A stretch of 64,000 nt of DNA from Branchinecta lynchi (taxonomy: Eukaryota > Arthropoda > Branchiopoda > Anostraca > Branchinectidae), in contig JAKZAP010000010.1 of NCBI GenBank assembly GCA_023053575.1, positions 13,105,225-13,169,224 of the forward strand, in the 5' to 3' direction. A program made the translations under genes and the position numbers. Shown one piece after another: positions 21,464-33,319 of this stretch. Below the pieces are notes generated by a model, which saw nothing but the letters and a program-made list of their open reading frames with translations, searched no databases and was not told where the DNA came from. Each line of letters starts with the position of its first letter. Position 1 is the first letter of the stretch.

Positions 21464-24400
21464 TCACAAAAATTCATCTTTATTTATATCCACATTCAAT
21501 CTCTCCTTTAACACTTTCCTATTCATTCCTCTCATTCTATTCCATACAACATCAATTTTCTTCATGATTAACTCATATCCATCCATATTTTCCTTATTCT
21601 TCCACATAAAAGAACAAAAATTCGACAAAAAAAATGCCAATTTCCTACTAATTGGATTCATCTTACCATTCTCTAATTCTTGAAGCAAAATTTGCTTATT
21701 AATCCTCCATTTCTCATAATATCCTCCAACTCCTCGAACAAAATTTTCTAGTATACCTACCATTCTTTCTTTTCCCCTACATTCTAAAAAAAAAATGATC
21801 TAATGTTTCAGTCTCAGCACATAACCTACATTGACCAGATGAAATATGAGGCTGGATTCGGTGTTTTCTTTCCTCTGTAGGTAGGATATTGTGTATTTGA
21901 TAAAAACATGTGCTCCTTTACTTTCGGCTAAAGCATCGATGTGTTCAACAGTATGGTTGCGTTCAATAGTTCCTCCTTACTCATTCTTCCATCCGTGACA
22001 GTTTTTGTCAGTGGTAGATCTAGCTTTTCTTTATAATATGTCTTCATTTCATTCTTCGCTATCTGTTTCTTTTGAAAATCAATAACTCCCATCTTTTCAA
22101 GTTCTTTAATTGTTTTAAAAGGTTCTTTCAGTGGATTCGGGTACTTCTTTTTATTACTTTGCCAGGCTAGTAATACTGAATTTTCTCTACACATTATTCC
22201 TTCAGCTACAGCTCTCGTAAACAGCTCCTCTGTTTTTGAATTTATGTGTATAATCTGTAAACCTCCTTCTTCTTTCGTTAAGAATATATCTGTTATTTTT
22301 AATTTAGGAGGGTATTTACCTTGCCAGATGTATCCGTAAATTGTTCTTTCAAATTTTACCCGTGTTGCTGCTGGCAGAATAAAAACATTGGACGTATACC
22401 ATATTATCGGTAGACAGTATTGGTTCACATATTGTGCTTTCTGGAAAATCGTCAGACCTCTATTCTGTCCATATTGAATTGCGGCTATGAATTTACCTAG
22501 AGCACTCTGCCAGTTATGCTGTACAGTGTCTCGCCAATCCTTTCGAAATACGACTCCGAGGATTCTAAGCTCATTTCTGACAGGTAACCCTTGAATATGG
22601 TCAACTGCCTTTTCTTCGGTAAGCATAAGAACTTCACATTACTCTCTGTTTAGTTGAAGTTTGAAGATTTCGCAATACAACTCAGTACATGTTATTGCTC
22701 GTTGCAAATCCTCATCATCGAAGGTAAACGTGGTGACATCATCTACAAAACCTTTGCTTTTAGCACCTCATCCATTAACTGGATACCTCGGATCTCCATT
22801 TCTAACATCCTGAGTTTTGGGTCAAAATATATTTCAAATAGCAAGAGACTCAGGGGACACCCTTGTCGTATTCCTGTCTCGGCTTGAAATACTTCGGAAA
22901 CCATTCCTGCAAAGCATAAAATCAGCTCATAGAGTATAGAATTTGCTGAGTTTGTATCCACTCCACAATTTTTTTTTATCAAACCCGTAGGAAATCATTA
23001 TTATATACAGAAATAGACGTCTTATTTTGTCGAAGGCTTTCCGTATGTCCAAACCGATAATCCGTATTTGGAGTTCTCTATTTATCTTCTTTTTTTTCAA
23101 CAGCAAGAGAAGGTCTCGTACGCAATTAAGGATATCAGACGTTTTCCTTTTATCAATGCCTCCTCTCTGGTTTTTACTTAGGATAAATGGGAGGATTTTC
23201 TTTAATCGATTAGCTAGCACTTTCGACAGCAGACGATAATCATATTGTGTCAGGCTAACAGGCCTCCAATTGTTAAGATCCTGAAGATCCCCCTTTTTTC
23301 GGAATAAGTTTGATGAGTCCTAAAATAGTTCACCTTTCCCTTCCAAAACCGCATTGAATATACAGCTCAGGGTAGGGCAAAGGTGACTTTGAACTCTTTA
23401 TATAGTTCATAGGGGATTCCATCAATTCCTGGAGATTTATTTTTCGATTTTTCGTTTACTGCGTTAAGTACTTCCTCCGGTTGAACTTGGCTACAAAGCA
23501 TTTCATTTGAGTCTGCGTCACCTTTATTAATTTGAATCTGAGACAAGAATGCCTTTAGCCTCCAAATATCATTTTCTGTTTCTTCATTGTCTATCTTTTC
23601 AAAGAAATTTCGCGTTTCTTTTATTATTTCTGATTTTAGGGTGATCAATTTTCCAGTATTTGTTTTAATACTGCTTATACTCTCTTTTCTTGCTTTCTTC
23701 CTTTCTCGGCAGATGAGTGTTGTCGTAAGCTGTTCGTGCTGTATCTGTTGATCTAGTTTTGTTCGTGTTTTGATCAGGGTTGCCACCTGTAGCACGAAAG
23801 TGCTAAATGTAGCACTATTTCATCATGTGTAGCACTGTAGCACGTGCTACATTGAATGTAGCACTTTTTGTCTTACATGACCGATCTGCAAAAAACGATC
23901 TGTACGAAGAAATATCCCGTGGGGGTTACCCTTTGCACCGACCGGTTTAAAGGAATCGTCATTGTCCAATAAAATGTTTTGTTTATAGAAACTTCAAGTT
24001 TCGTCTCGGCAAAACAAAGTAGTTCAAGTTCCATAGTCTCTGTAGGGAAATGCATCACGAAAACAGAGCTTTTGTCCGCTGCAAACTCCTCACACGAGCA
24101 AAAAAAAAAGAGAAATGAGTAGCAAGCAAAACCGCGGCTAACCCTTGCTATCGCATTTGGATCTTCCTTCGGAAATTATAAAAATGGATTTCTTTTTAGA
24201 CCAAAATTTTTAACATTTTTTATGCACGACAATAATCTAAATACACTTAAATACGTGCCGAGCGCGTGACACGCGCCAAAAAATTCCGACGATAGCACCG
24301 ATTATCGTTGTCCAGCACGAAGATTTGGGATTTTCCCATTCAGCGCTCTTAGCGGATTAAAGTCGGATTAGCTCAGGATACATTTTTTGTTCTTTTACAT

Positions 24401-25600
24401 TAAAACAGACAAAAAATTGACATAAAAATAATCTAAATACACTTAAATACGGACCGTGCGCGTGTCGCGGCGACAGCCGCGACACGCGCAAAAAAAATTT
24501 CGACTGTAGCACCGAAAATCTCTGTGTAGCACGGAAATTCGGGCAATTGTAGCACTCTCGCAACTGACCGTGGTGGCAACCCTGGTTTTGATGCCCTCCG
24601 CTACTTTTTCGTGCAAGTGTTTGATGTTGTCCTGGATTTCGAAGTACTCGTCGTTTACCTTCTTCCCTTGGTTTATTTCAAGTCTCAGCTGGTATAAAAC
24701 TCTATAGAGGTGGTCCAAATGCTTGTTTTGCATTTCCTGTTCATCTTTAGATATTGCTTTTGCCGCATCTGCTATCGCTTTCTTTGCACAATTTTCCCAG
24801 TGATTGACAATCTGCTCCCTTGGTATTTCTTTCATTACGTTTAAGCTCTCCGTGACGATTTGTCTCATTCTTTCATTTTTAAGAGCTTTCACATTCATTT
24901 TCCAAATGTTGCTACTGTTACACTTCGCATGCGGTTCTGCAGTCCTTTGCATATTTATAATAACTGCATAGTGGTCCGATAGTACTGTAAATGTTGAATG
25001 TCTCTTACCGTTCTGTAACGTAAACTCTGTCCAATCGGGATCCACCCACTGTTGATTTCCAATTTATCCTTGTAAATCCCTCGATCTCTTCAACTCCCAC
25101 CACACATCCTTTAAATTAAGTCCATTCGCTATTTCTTTTATAGTTTTAGAAGCTATATTCGTTGCAAGGTCTGCATCTTTCTTGTTAATCACACAGTTAA
25201 AGTCTCCAAGTAGAACAGTTGGTTAGTTCTCTGCCAGAAATGGTGCAACCTGACTTTGGAAAAAATCTTCCCTTTCTTTTCGTTTACCAGATCCAGATGG
25301 GGCGTACACATTAACAAAATTCAAATTGCTTACCTTGCAACCCAATGTACGGCCAATTCCATCAGTTTTTACGTTTTTTACTACACTTCCTGATCCCTTC
25401 TCTGTATTTGTTTTATATGAAAATTCAGGCTCAAAAGAATCAAGATCATCTGTGCCAACTTCTTGCAGGAAAGCTATATCTATATCATTATCAGTAAGAA
25501 ACCTCTGAAAGATAGTTGTCTTTTCCTCTGCTTCAGCCCATTCACATTTATCGTTAAAACTTTTTTACGAGGCTGTCCTGTTTATCAACGTTCTCAGTTG
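21464..25600 (-). pseudogene. Tx1/L1-like LINE ORF2 (endonuclease plus RT), antisense, broken
   Basis: On the minus strand, from 25600 leftwards, an APE-type endonuclease comes first: INVNG, FLQEVG, NVYAPSGSGKRKE, LLGDFNCVIN and, at about 24970, SDHYAV. Then follow a helical linker and the reverse transcriptase: SPGIDGIPYELYKEF (about 23400), NWRPVSL and SKVLANRLKKILP (about 23210), GLDIRKAFDKI (about 23065), GIRQGCPLS (about 22880) and FVDD as the palm motif C (about 22740). Next come a thumb region at 21928-22626 and a CCHC-like C-terminus (CRLC ... H ... C, about 21780-21830), followed by a final domain to 21464. 'KVLANRLK' and the overall order fit the L1/Tx1 group. Several stops and frameshifts and a nested hAT (23775-24584) inactivate it. 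Without the hAT the reading length is about 1,100 codons, normal for one ORF2. Confidence 0.85.
23775..24584. mobile_element. hAT element nested in the LINE, 8-bp TSD
   Basis: The ends CAGGGTTGCCACC and GGTGGCAACCCTG are perfect 13-bp inverted repeats. Exact copies of GTTTTGAT flank them (23767-23774 and 24585-24592). Removing the 810-bp insert and one duplication brings the two LINE parts back into register. Inside are several GTAGCAC/GTGCTAC repeats near both ends (sub-terminal repeats typical of hAT) and two diverged copies of an AATCTAAATACACTTAAATAC phrase (about 24234 and 24430). No transposase is readable. Confidence 0.92.
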
Positions 25601-25639
25601 CCATTTCTTGTGGATTACCTATCTGTTCCTCTTCCCCTA

Positions 25640-26245
25640 TCAGTCTTGGGAAAGTGTTTTTCAAGATACCGGGGAAGTCGGCGAAAGCTCCACTAGCAAT
25701 TCCTCGCTCCCTTACTTAAGCGTTTGGCACCAGAGTAGAAAAGACCAATCTCCCGTAAATCCACCTCCTCACAAAAATGTGGGCACACCGGATTATCCCC
25801 CACTACAACTCCATAGACGGCGAACGAAAATAGACAAGACTGGTTTTGAGCATTTCGGTCGGGGTGTGAACCCCCTCAGGATACAGCCTGTATTCGAAAC
25901 TACTTCAGAAAATAGATCCGTCTCAAGTCTCCCGATCGGTCTCTTTGTCTTTATTTCGTTGAAGAATCTCATACCTAAATTCGTTGTGTAAGCTTTAGTA
26001 TTTTTATTTAGTGTTTTTTTTGTTTTTTTTTCCTCCGTTTCCTCCACTTTTCCGCATATCAGTCCTGGGAAAGTGGTTTTCAAGATACCAGAGAAGTCAG
26101 GGAAATCTTTACCAGCAATTCCTCGCTCCCTTGCTTAAGCGTTTGGCACCAGGCCAGAAAAGACCCATCTGCCGTAAGTCCACCTCCTCGCAAAAATGTC
26201 GGCACACGGGATTATCCAACACTAGAACTTCAAACGAAAAGCGAT
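25640..26245. repeat. Direct repeat of about 170 bp upstream of the LINE
   Basis: The segments 25643-25812 and 26061-26232 match closely (shared AGCAATTCCTCGCTCCCTT, AAGCGTTTGGCACCAG, CCACCTCCTC and GGATTATCC). They are spaced about 420 bp apart, 5' to the minus-strand LINE. They may be tandem 5' UTR monomers of the LINE, as in L1 families, or an older repeat. Confidence 0.65.
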
Positions 26246-26480
26246 AGACAGCGACCGCCAATACACTATATGACTAAGTCCAAAACACGCCAGTGATCCT
26301 CAGGAAGAACGAGAAAACGTGTCACTAACGACTCAAACTCAACAAGTCAAATCCTGTCTCAACCAATCACAGAGATCTTCGGAGCAGCTTAATACCCCAG
26401 GGGACACCACTTCTGGCTCTTCTGCTAGGTACCCGCGATTTTGCATCGGCAAGGACAGTTAGTCATCAAGAGTATAGACA
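26246..26480. repeat. Dispersed repeat also at 55531-55745
   Basis: The phrase AGTCCAAAACACGCCA-TGATCC and the following ~210 bases (CTCAGGAAGAA, AATCCTGT-T-AACCAATCAC, GCTAGGTACCCG, GTCATCAAGAGTA) recur in the same orientation at 55531-55745. The copies are diverged by small indels. The family is not identified. Confidence 0.65.
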
Positions 26481-26888
26481 AGACTAGTTTTAAGGACAAA
26501 TCCACTACGAAAAGCGATCGACATCGAACGAAAAACGGCAAGACCAGTTTTTAGCATTTCAAAAGCAGTGCTACTTTTAACTCAGGAACATAACCTTCTC
26601 ATCTATAAAAGTCTGTCTACCCAGGCTACAGCATATATTAGAAGGCCTAAAAGCTACTTCAAAAAATAAATCCACCTTGCTCTCCCCGTCGGAAAGCAAG
26701 TGTAATTTTCCGTGAGTCGTGAGTCTTTATTAAGTACTCGGTGGCATCTTTAAAGCAGAGTTGCTGCTGATGCAACGTATTCACCTTCCCCTCTCCACCC
26801 TCTCGCTGTCGCTTATTTCCTCAGTCGAGTGTTGTAGCCTATATTAGAGGTGGAGTACTGACGCTAAGTGTACCAATAACCATTTCAG

Positions 26889-27017
26889 GAAGCCATATCC
26901 GGATACAGAGTGACGGTTATTGCCCGGAGCAGTTGAAACTCGGGAAAAAGTACCAAAAAATGATAGAGAAGAAGAAGAAGCCGAAAGTCCACAAGGTTAA
27001 AACAGACAAAGAGCCGA
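26889..27017 (+). CDS. FSTL1: FSTL1-like exon 3: Kazal end and basic linker
   Basis: The exon is bounded by CCATTTCAG and GCCGA|GTAAGT, entering and leaving in phase 1. It encodes GSHIRIQSDGYC, which closes the Kazal domain; human FSTL1 has SKIQVDYDGHC at the same place. A Lys-rich linker of about 30 residues follows (KMIEKKKKPKVHK then KTDKEP), where vertebrate FSTL1 has a short KEKKS-containing linker. Joining to exon 4 gives an Ile codon across the junction and then VCFQTERDEL. The lysine cluster could bind heparan sulfate, but that is speculation. Confidence 0.85.
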
Positions 27018-27124
27018 GTAAGTGTAGCTTTGATTATATTTTTTATTAGACTTGCCTTCGGCTAAGTGCTATATACTGACCGCTTTTCCGTTGCTATGTC
27101 TGTAGGTATGGGTCGGTCCCAACG

Positions 27125-27560
27125 ATGGAGAGTTAAGGTACTTACTGATGTGCTAGGACGATGAAGCTTGACAGACGTATCAGATGCGATCAGTTTCCCG
27201 ATCCGACCATCGTGAGTGGAGTGGAGGGATTGGGAATCCGGAGAATTGAATCATGCCTAACTTTTGAACAGGTGGTTGGTTTCTAATGAAGCTTAATAAC
27301 TGAACAGAGGCATGTTGCTGATGTTCCGTTTCAAGTGAGGACCGGTTGGGGGGGGGGGATTCTCGTGAAACGGTTAGACTGGAAGGATCGGTATGGGATT
27401 TTGTGGGAAAAACAAGCATTTGATCTAGATAAATCACTTACAAGCCGGACTGGACCCGGGCACTGCGGGGGAGTTGGGAATGGGCGTCCGGAGTTACGCT
27501 GATTGCGAGTTAAGGTACGTTCAGATATACTAAGACGATGAAACTTGGCTGGAACTATAT
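27125..27560 (-). repeat. R-family fragment, minus orientation
   Basis: It contains GGTACTTACTGATGTGCTAG, GACGATGAAGCTTGACAG, a G run at 27349-27357, and the GATGAAACTTGGCTGG start of a second unit. No termini are visible. Confidence 0.6.
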
Positions 27561-27965
27561 TTTTAAATTTGCAAACCTGCCAGAAGTTCGTAGCTGTGTT
27601 ACTTAATTTGACGTTGGTGACTGAGAACTTCCGAATAATGACGGGTTTGTGTGCTATCTTTGTCCTAATGATCGGCTAAATTCCTAGAAGATGTGGGGGA
27701 TATGGCTTTGGGAGGGTAGAAAAGTGGGAGACTTAGACCTTGTTGACGACATCAGCCTAATGCAGACTGCAAACAGAACCTCCAGGAGCGAAGCAGCTGA
27801 AGTGTTAGGACTAAAAATCCATATTCCCAAACTAAAGAGTCTGGCGAGTCACGGTCACGAGTCAAGACGAGTCCGAGTCCTGGACCAAATCTTCGAGACG
27901 AAACGAGACCGAGTTCATGACAAAAGTGTATCGAAACCGAGTCACGCCCAAGGTCCTAACAATAA
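27561..27965. other. Intron 3 stretch, unassigned
   Basis: There is no recognised gene. A run of GAGTC/CGAGT words (27840-27950) resembles 33905-33965. Confidence 0.35.
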
Positions 27966-29692
27966 CTTTTTCTTTTTATGGCACTTGAGCATACTCAAGT
28001 GCCAAATACCGGTTGAAGTTGTGGATCCAGGCTAGAGCTAATTCCCTCCCCCTGTTTGGTAAATTTAGAGTTTTTGATAGGCATAGGACTGGTACAGATG
28101 CCAGGTATAATTGCCAACTTTGCAAAGCAGGGGTAGAGAAAAACATGGACCACTTTCTCAATCGATGCCAGGAGCTCTCGGAGCTAAGGGGATCTTATTT
28201 TAAGGGGAGTGTTTTGCTTCTTCCGGATATCCTGAATATCACTTAGGAAAGGGTTATAACAAAGGTATGCGAATTTATCGCCGGAGCGCTGAAGCTAAGA
28301 GCGACCAAGCTTAGTGGTGAGGCTTCTTAGCCGTAGGAAAATATTGTTGTTGTTTTCTTTTGTAATGTGTACTATTGTAGTGTTATTTATATGGCCCCTG
28401 GCGCCACTTATTAATGTCTGTCGGTTTGTCCTGGTTTTGGTAGTTTGGACACTTCGACATAAGCTAGGACGATGAAACTTGGCAGGCGTTTAAGGGACCC
28501 AACCAGATTAATTTGCAAACAATCACTTCCCGGATCCGGCCAATGTCGGGGGAGTGGAGTTGGAGGGATGGGGAATTCGGAAACTAGTAACATGCATAAC
28601 TTTGGAAAGGGGAATCGGAACTTGACACGTGTCAAGAACAATTGTCTCGGATGTTCAGTTTGAAATCCGGACCGGATCCGATAAGTGGGGGGAGGGGGGA
28701 GTTGGACTGGGGCCCGGAAATATCGAGAAACACTTCCACATAAGCTAGGACAATGAAATTTAGCAGGCATATCAGGGACCTGATCAGGTTAACCTGAAAA
28801 TAATCACTTCCCGATTCGACCATCGTGGTGGGGAGTGGAAAGATAGGGGATCCGGAAACTGGTAACATGCATAACTTTGGAACGGGCAATATGAAATGCA
28901 TGGAACTTGACAAGTGTCTCAGATATTCGGTTTCAAATCAGGACTGGATCCGATAACCGGGGGGGGGGGGAGGCTGAGGGATCGGGATGGAACTTGGAGG
29001 GAAGAACAAGCATAAGCCCTATATACATTATTGACAAAACAGGACCGAATCGTGTCACAGTGGGGGAGGTTGCAGGGGGGTCCCTGAATTCTGGTGAATA
29101 GTCCCTTTCACATGTCCAATTATCGTTGGGGGAGTGGAGGGACAGGGAGTCCGGAATCTAGTGACATGCATAACTTTAGGACTGATGATTGGACGTGCAT
29201 GACACTTGACAAATATAAAGAACAAATGTCTCAGATGTTCCGTTTCAAGTCCGGGTCGGATTTGATAACTCGTGGGGGATATGGAATCCGGAATCTAGTG
29301 GCAAGAATAACTTTCGAGTGGGTTATGGGATGTGAGTAGAACTTCGTTTCAAGTCCGGATCAGTTCCGATAACGATGTACAGAAGCTCGAAGGGGGCCAC
29401 CGGAAATTGCCGTGAAAACCCTTCCAACTACTTCGGTCTGATCCGGTTCGGGTACAGAACGGACACGGCTAGAGTATTTACTTCTGCCATCAACTGAGTT
29501 ATACGCAAATTGGAACCGGAGTACGACAAAACTTCTATTCTGAAACAGTTGTAAATGAGTGGAATAACCATTCCAGATTTAGTAGATCAAGCCCGTCTTC
29601 TGATGAAAGGGAAGAGAGATCCAGCCTTGACAACTGCAAACCGTATCTGACAAACATGCTAACTGTTCTTACAAGTGCCATGTGAGCATTCA
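27966..29692 (-). mobile_element. R-family element, minus orientation, both ends present
   Basis: The left boundary is CTTTTTAT, then a perfect 10-bp stem GGCACTTGAG / CTCAAGTGCC with a 4-base loop (27979-28002). The right boundary is the complement of the family 5' end, ACAAGTGCCATGTGAGC-ATTC-AGCTGTTGT (29660-29692). Tandem units with G runs lie between. A LINE fragment is nested at about 28011-28412; sister copies (15950, 41750) show the uninterrupted order of hairpin then TGTCTGTCGGT. Confidence 0.7.
28011..28412 (+). pseudogene. 5'-truncated LINE C-terminal fragment nested in R element
   Basis: The plus-strand frame contains LWIQARANSLPLFGKF, then DRHRTGTDARYNCQLC, then MDHFLNRCQELSELRG. 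This is the CCHC zinc-knuckle-like C-terminal domain found after the reverse transcriptase in many CR1/L2-type LINEs. The frame stops soon after (TAG at 28243), and about 170 bases of probable 3' UTR follow. 5' truncation is normal for LINE insertion. The related fragment at 48972-49185 has the same KCQELSVLRE string. Confidence 0.72.
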
Positions 29693-29763
29693 GCTGTTGT
29701 TTCAAATAGTGAAGTATAATCTTCACATGTATATATATATTCAAAATAATAGAAATATATCAT

Positions 29764-29955
29764 CTCTTTAACTGGTCGCTGGAGAAAACCCAAGGTGGGG
29801 AATGTGGTCCACCAGTCTCACGGCCGTTTTGAAAATCGAACACACCAGTCTCACTGTTCCGAACCACCAGTCTCATAAAACTGGCGCCGGGAACCAGCAG
29901 CCTCGGAAACGAGGCCAATAATCTCAAATCGAGACCAACAGTCTCATATAATTTC
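29764..29955. repeat. Short imperfect tandem array with CCAGTCTCA
   Basis: ACCAGTCTCA or a variant (CAGCAGCCTCG, AATAATCTCA, AACAGTCTCA) occurs about seven times at 20-30 bp spacing. Several units are small hairpins (CCTCG-GAAA-CGAGG; TCTC-AAATC-GAGA). No function was recognised. Confidence 0.55.
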
Positions 29956-30661
29956 CATTTTTTTTTAGGGTAAAAAAGTGGTTTTCTTTGTTTTTCTCTG
30001 TCAGTCCCTTGAATCACACGTTTGTGACAGCATGACAGGTAGAGTGAAGCCTGGGCTTCATCTCTGCTATTGGTTTGGAACTTCTCAACCAGTCTGCCTC
30101 TGGAAAAGCAAACAAATTTATTTTCTTGTTTTATCTGTTGTTTAATAGAATTCTGCTACTCTGCCAGCTACTACAGGTAAGTGAAGCCTGGGCTTTCAAA
30201 AAATATATGATTTACTGTTACTGGATTGCCCAGTGTCATATTGGGTTGCTCTGAAAAATTGTTTGGTAAACAAATGTAATTTCTGGTTTGTCGCTGCGAT
30301 TTCTTGAAATTTTTCTAACTTTACAACCAGTTTTTGGTAGATTTAAGATGATGTTCTCGGTCGCCAAAAGTCAACTTTTAGTTGACAATCTTAGTCTACA
30401 GGATATAGAACGCTATCAGTCAACTGAGAATAGCAAATAAAATGGCAAAATTATGATTTAAGTTAACTGGAAATTCGAATCGAACGCAATTCTGGGGAGC
30501 GATAATAGGTTCCATTGAGCGATACTTGAACGCTTACTGTAGGTTAACCGATAAACCATGGTACGAATGACCATTTGTTCTCAGCCGTCAAAACTCAACT
30601 TCTAGTCAACAATCTCAGTCAACTGGATATTGAACGCTATCGGTCAACTGAGAATATCAAA

Positions 30662-33319
30662 CTAGACCTACGTTGCCCGGGCAACGTGAAGTGTTGAGGC
30701 AACCTTTGTCCGGCTTCGCCGACTAAAGTGTTGCGAGAGCAACACTTTGGTTTTGTTTCTTCGCTGTCGGTTAAGTGCTGAAATTATCAACTTATCGAAG
30801 CTTTTAAAATGGTATGTTCTAAAAAGAATAATCACACGATCAAAAGCTGTTCTTTAGTGTTGTAAAACCAACAACAAAACAATATCAAAAGAAGGGACCA
30901 AATTGACTTTGCGGCCATTTGAACTTTATCCTTTTCAATCGTAGATATCGCGACCGATGAAAACTTGGAACAATATCTTATATAATCTAGTTGATATTAT
31001 AAAGCTATCCGTAACTTTTCAGGATTAAAATACCATAGATGACACTATTAATTATTACAAAACTACCTTATTGTTTTACATTACTGTATCTTTTGTACCC
31101 GTTGCGTTAACAGTTAATCCTAGGTTATAGCGATAGACCATCGATACAAACTTTCTTACCGTCATATTTACAGAAATCGAATACAATGTGCACCAATTTT
31201 CAAAAATTTCTAGCCCCTCGTGAACCGATTCTTACTTACAAGTCCCTCCCCCGTGATTGATAACAAATTCACCGGAAACAAATAATGGATACACCAGCTA
31301 GCAAAAGTTGCAAACCCCTCATCGCTGAAGATGATTATAGCATAAGCTTTTTAAACGGGATGTTCTAAAAAATTAATCATATTGTCAAAAGGTATTCTTC
31401 AGCGTTGTAAAAACAACAACAAAATAATATAGGAAGAAGGGACTAAATTAACTTTGCAGTTAGTTGAACTTTATCCTTTTCAATCGTAGTCATCGTGACG
31501 GATGAAAACTTGGAACAATATCTTATATAATCTAGTTGGTATTAGAAAGCTATCCTTAACTTTTCAGGATTAAAATACCATAGATGAGACTATTAATTAT
31601 TATGAAACTACCTCATTGCTTTACATTTTCGTTTGTATCCGTTGTGTAAAAAGTTAATCCTAGGTTACATTGATAGACCATCGACACAAACTTTCTTACC
31701 GTCAGATTTATAGAAATCGAATACAATGTGCACCCATTTGCAAAAATTCCTAGCCCCTCGTGAACCATTCCTACTTACAAGTCCCTCTCCAGTGATATAC
31801 ATTAAGTTAACCGAAAACAAATAATGGGTACACCAGCTAGCAAAAGTTGCAAACTCATCATCGCAGAAGATGATTGTAGCATAACAGCCGATTATTACTT
31901 ACAAGTCCCTTGCATATCTTACCATTGGGAACCAAATTGTTCTTACCATCGAATACACCGGAAACAAATAAGAGGTACACCAACTAGCAAAAGCTGAAAA
32001 CCCCTCATTACCGAAGATGATTATGAGCTAACAGTCGACTGTTGCTTAAAAGTCCCCTACATGGTTTTGTTTCTTCGCTGTCGGTTAATGCTGAAGTTGT
32101 CAACTTATCGAAGCTTTTAAAAGGGGATGTTCTAAAAAAATAATCAAATGATCAAAAGCTATTCTTCAGCGTTGTAAAAACAACAACAAAATAATATCGG
32201 AAGAAGGACTAAATTAACTTTGCAGTCAGTTGAACTTTATCCTTTTCAATCGTAGAAATCGTGACGGATGAAAACTTAAACAAATAACTGGTACACCAAC
32301 TAGCAAAAGCTCCAAACCCCTCATTGCCGAACATGATTATTAGCTAACAGTCGACTGTTGCTTATAAGTCCCCTACATGTCTCATCACTGATATCGCCTA
32401 TTTTTGATTTCACTGTACCTTACTACTGAAGTTGTCAACCCCTTTGAAATTTTCAAGCTGGTGTATCTCATGAAGGAAAGTTTGTACCAAAAAATGGATG
32501 GCATATACTTTGATCAGCTCATCAATGGCTATCGATTGCCGTCGAAAAAAAAAATTCTACCTGTCTTAGTTCAAAAGTTGACTTTTTGGCCGCAGGCCAA
32601 CTTTCTAACATCACGACTTAGAAAGGAGCAAAGGATAAGCTCTAGTTTCTTTAGCAAAGAGAGAACTTTTAAAGTTTAAGAGGTACATCTGATACCGTTA
32701 CTCTACCGCAAACCCAAGTGCAAAAAAAAAATATGATAAACTCTGCTGAAATCGTCGCAGACACGGATAGAAATAATAGATGGCAGCACTTTCGGACCCG
32801 TGGGAAAAAGCCACTTTTTTGTCTCTGTAGATTTTTCTATTTATCACTCAAAGAAGATATGTTGGCTGTGGGGCCGGGTAACTGCCGCATATATTTAACA
32901 CTTATAGATTTTAGTCCATCTTCAATTTGAAACTGGTGCCTGCCTGCTAACGTGCTAGAACGGAGCTTTCCACTCGAAAGCAGAAACATGGTTTGATGAA
33001 ACGAAAGGTTCGCTACACAACTTGAGATGGTCCTCTCCGACATAGGCTATACAACTCCACTTCACTTCGCAAACCGTAGGCTCTGGCTCGAGGACAAGCA
33101 AAAACCATCCTTATTGGCCCCAGGCAAGAGTTATACGGAGCTTTCCAAAATGTAATGTCATATTCATCAATCCGGCCTAAGGTCCACACTTTTCGTAAAA
33201 ACCGCACAGGTTTTCCTTCCTTCCCAGTTACCAGGAATAAAATGAAATCGGAGTCATAGGAAAAAAAAAAAAAAAAAAAAAAACGAGGACAAAACCAAAG
33301 TGTTGCTCTCGCAACACAA
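30662..33319 (-). mobile_element. Helitron-like element, copy A (minus orientation)
   Basis: On the minus strand the 3' end is a perfect 18-bp palindrome ACGTTGCCCGGGCAACGT, then AGGT, then CTAG, followed by host T. The 5' end begins TTGTGTTGCGAGAGCAACAC with host A before it. The 5' sequence recurs inverted about 60-90 bases inside the 3' end. Comparing the flanks with the intact neighbouring 230-bp unit (33519-33570) shows an insertion between A and T with no target duplication. Interior: 450-800-bp tandem modules (phrases CACATTGTATTCGATTTC, ATTTTAATCCTGAAAAG in complement) and a poly(A)-ended segment. No Rep/helicase is encoded, so it is non-autonomous. Confidence 0.7.
32400..33284 (+). 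other. Polyadenylated segment inside Helitron-like copy A
   Basis: AATAAA at 33236-33241 is followed 19 bases later by an A run of about 24 (33261-33284), the layout of a processed transcript's 3' end. Open frames at 32404-32679 and 32718-32930 precede it. The second, 70-codon frame is also intact in copy B (43937-44149, minus) with about three residue changes. I do not recognise either product. Either a retrocopy/SINE landed in the ancestor of both elements, or the run is an incidental homopolymer. Confidence 0.5.
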
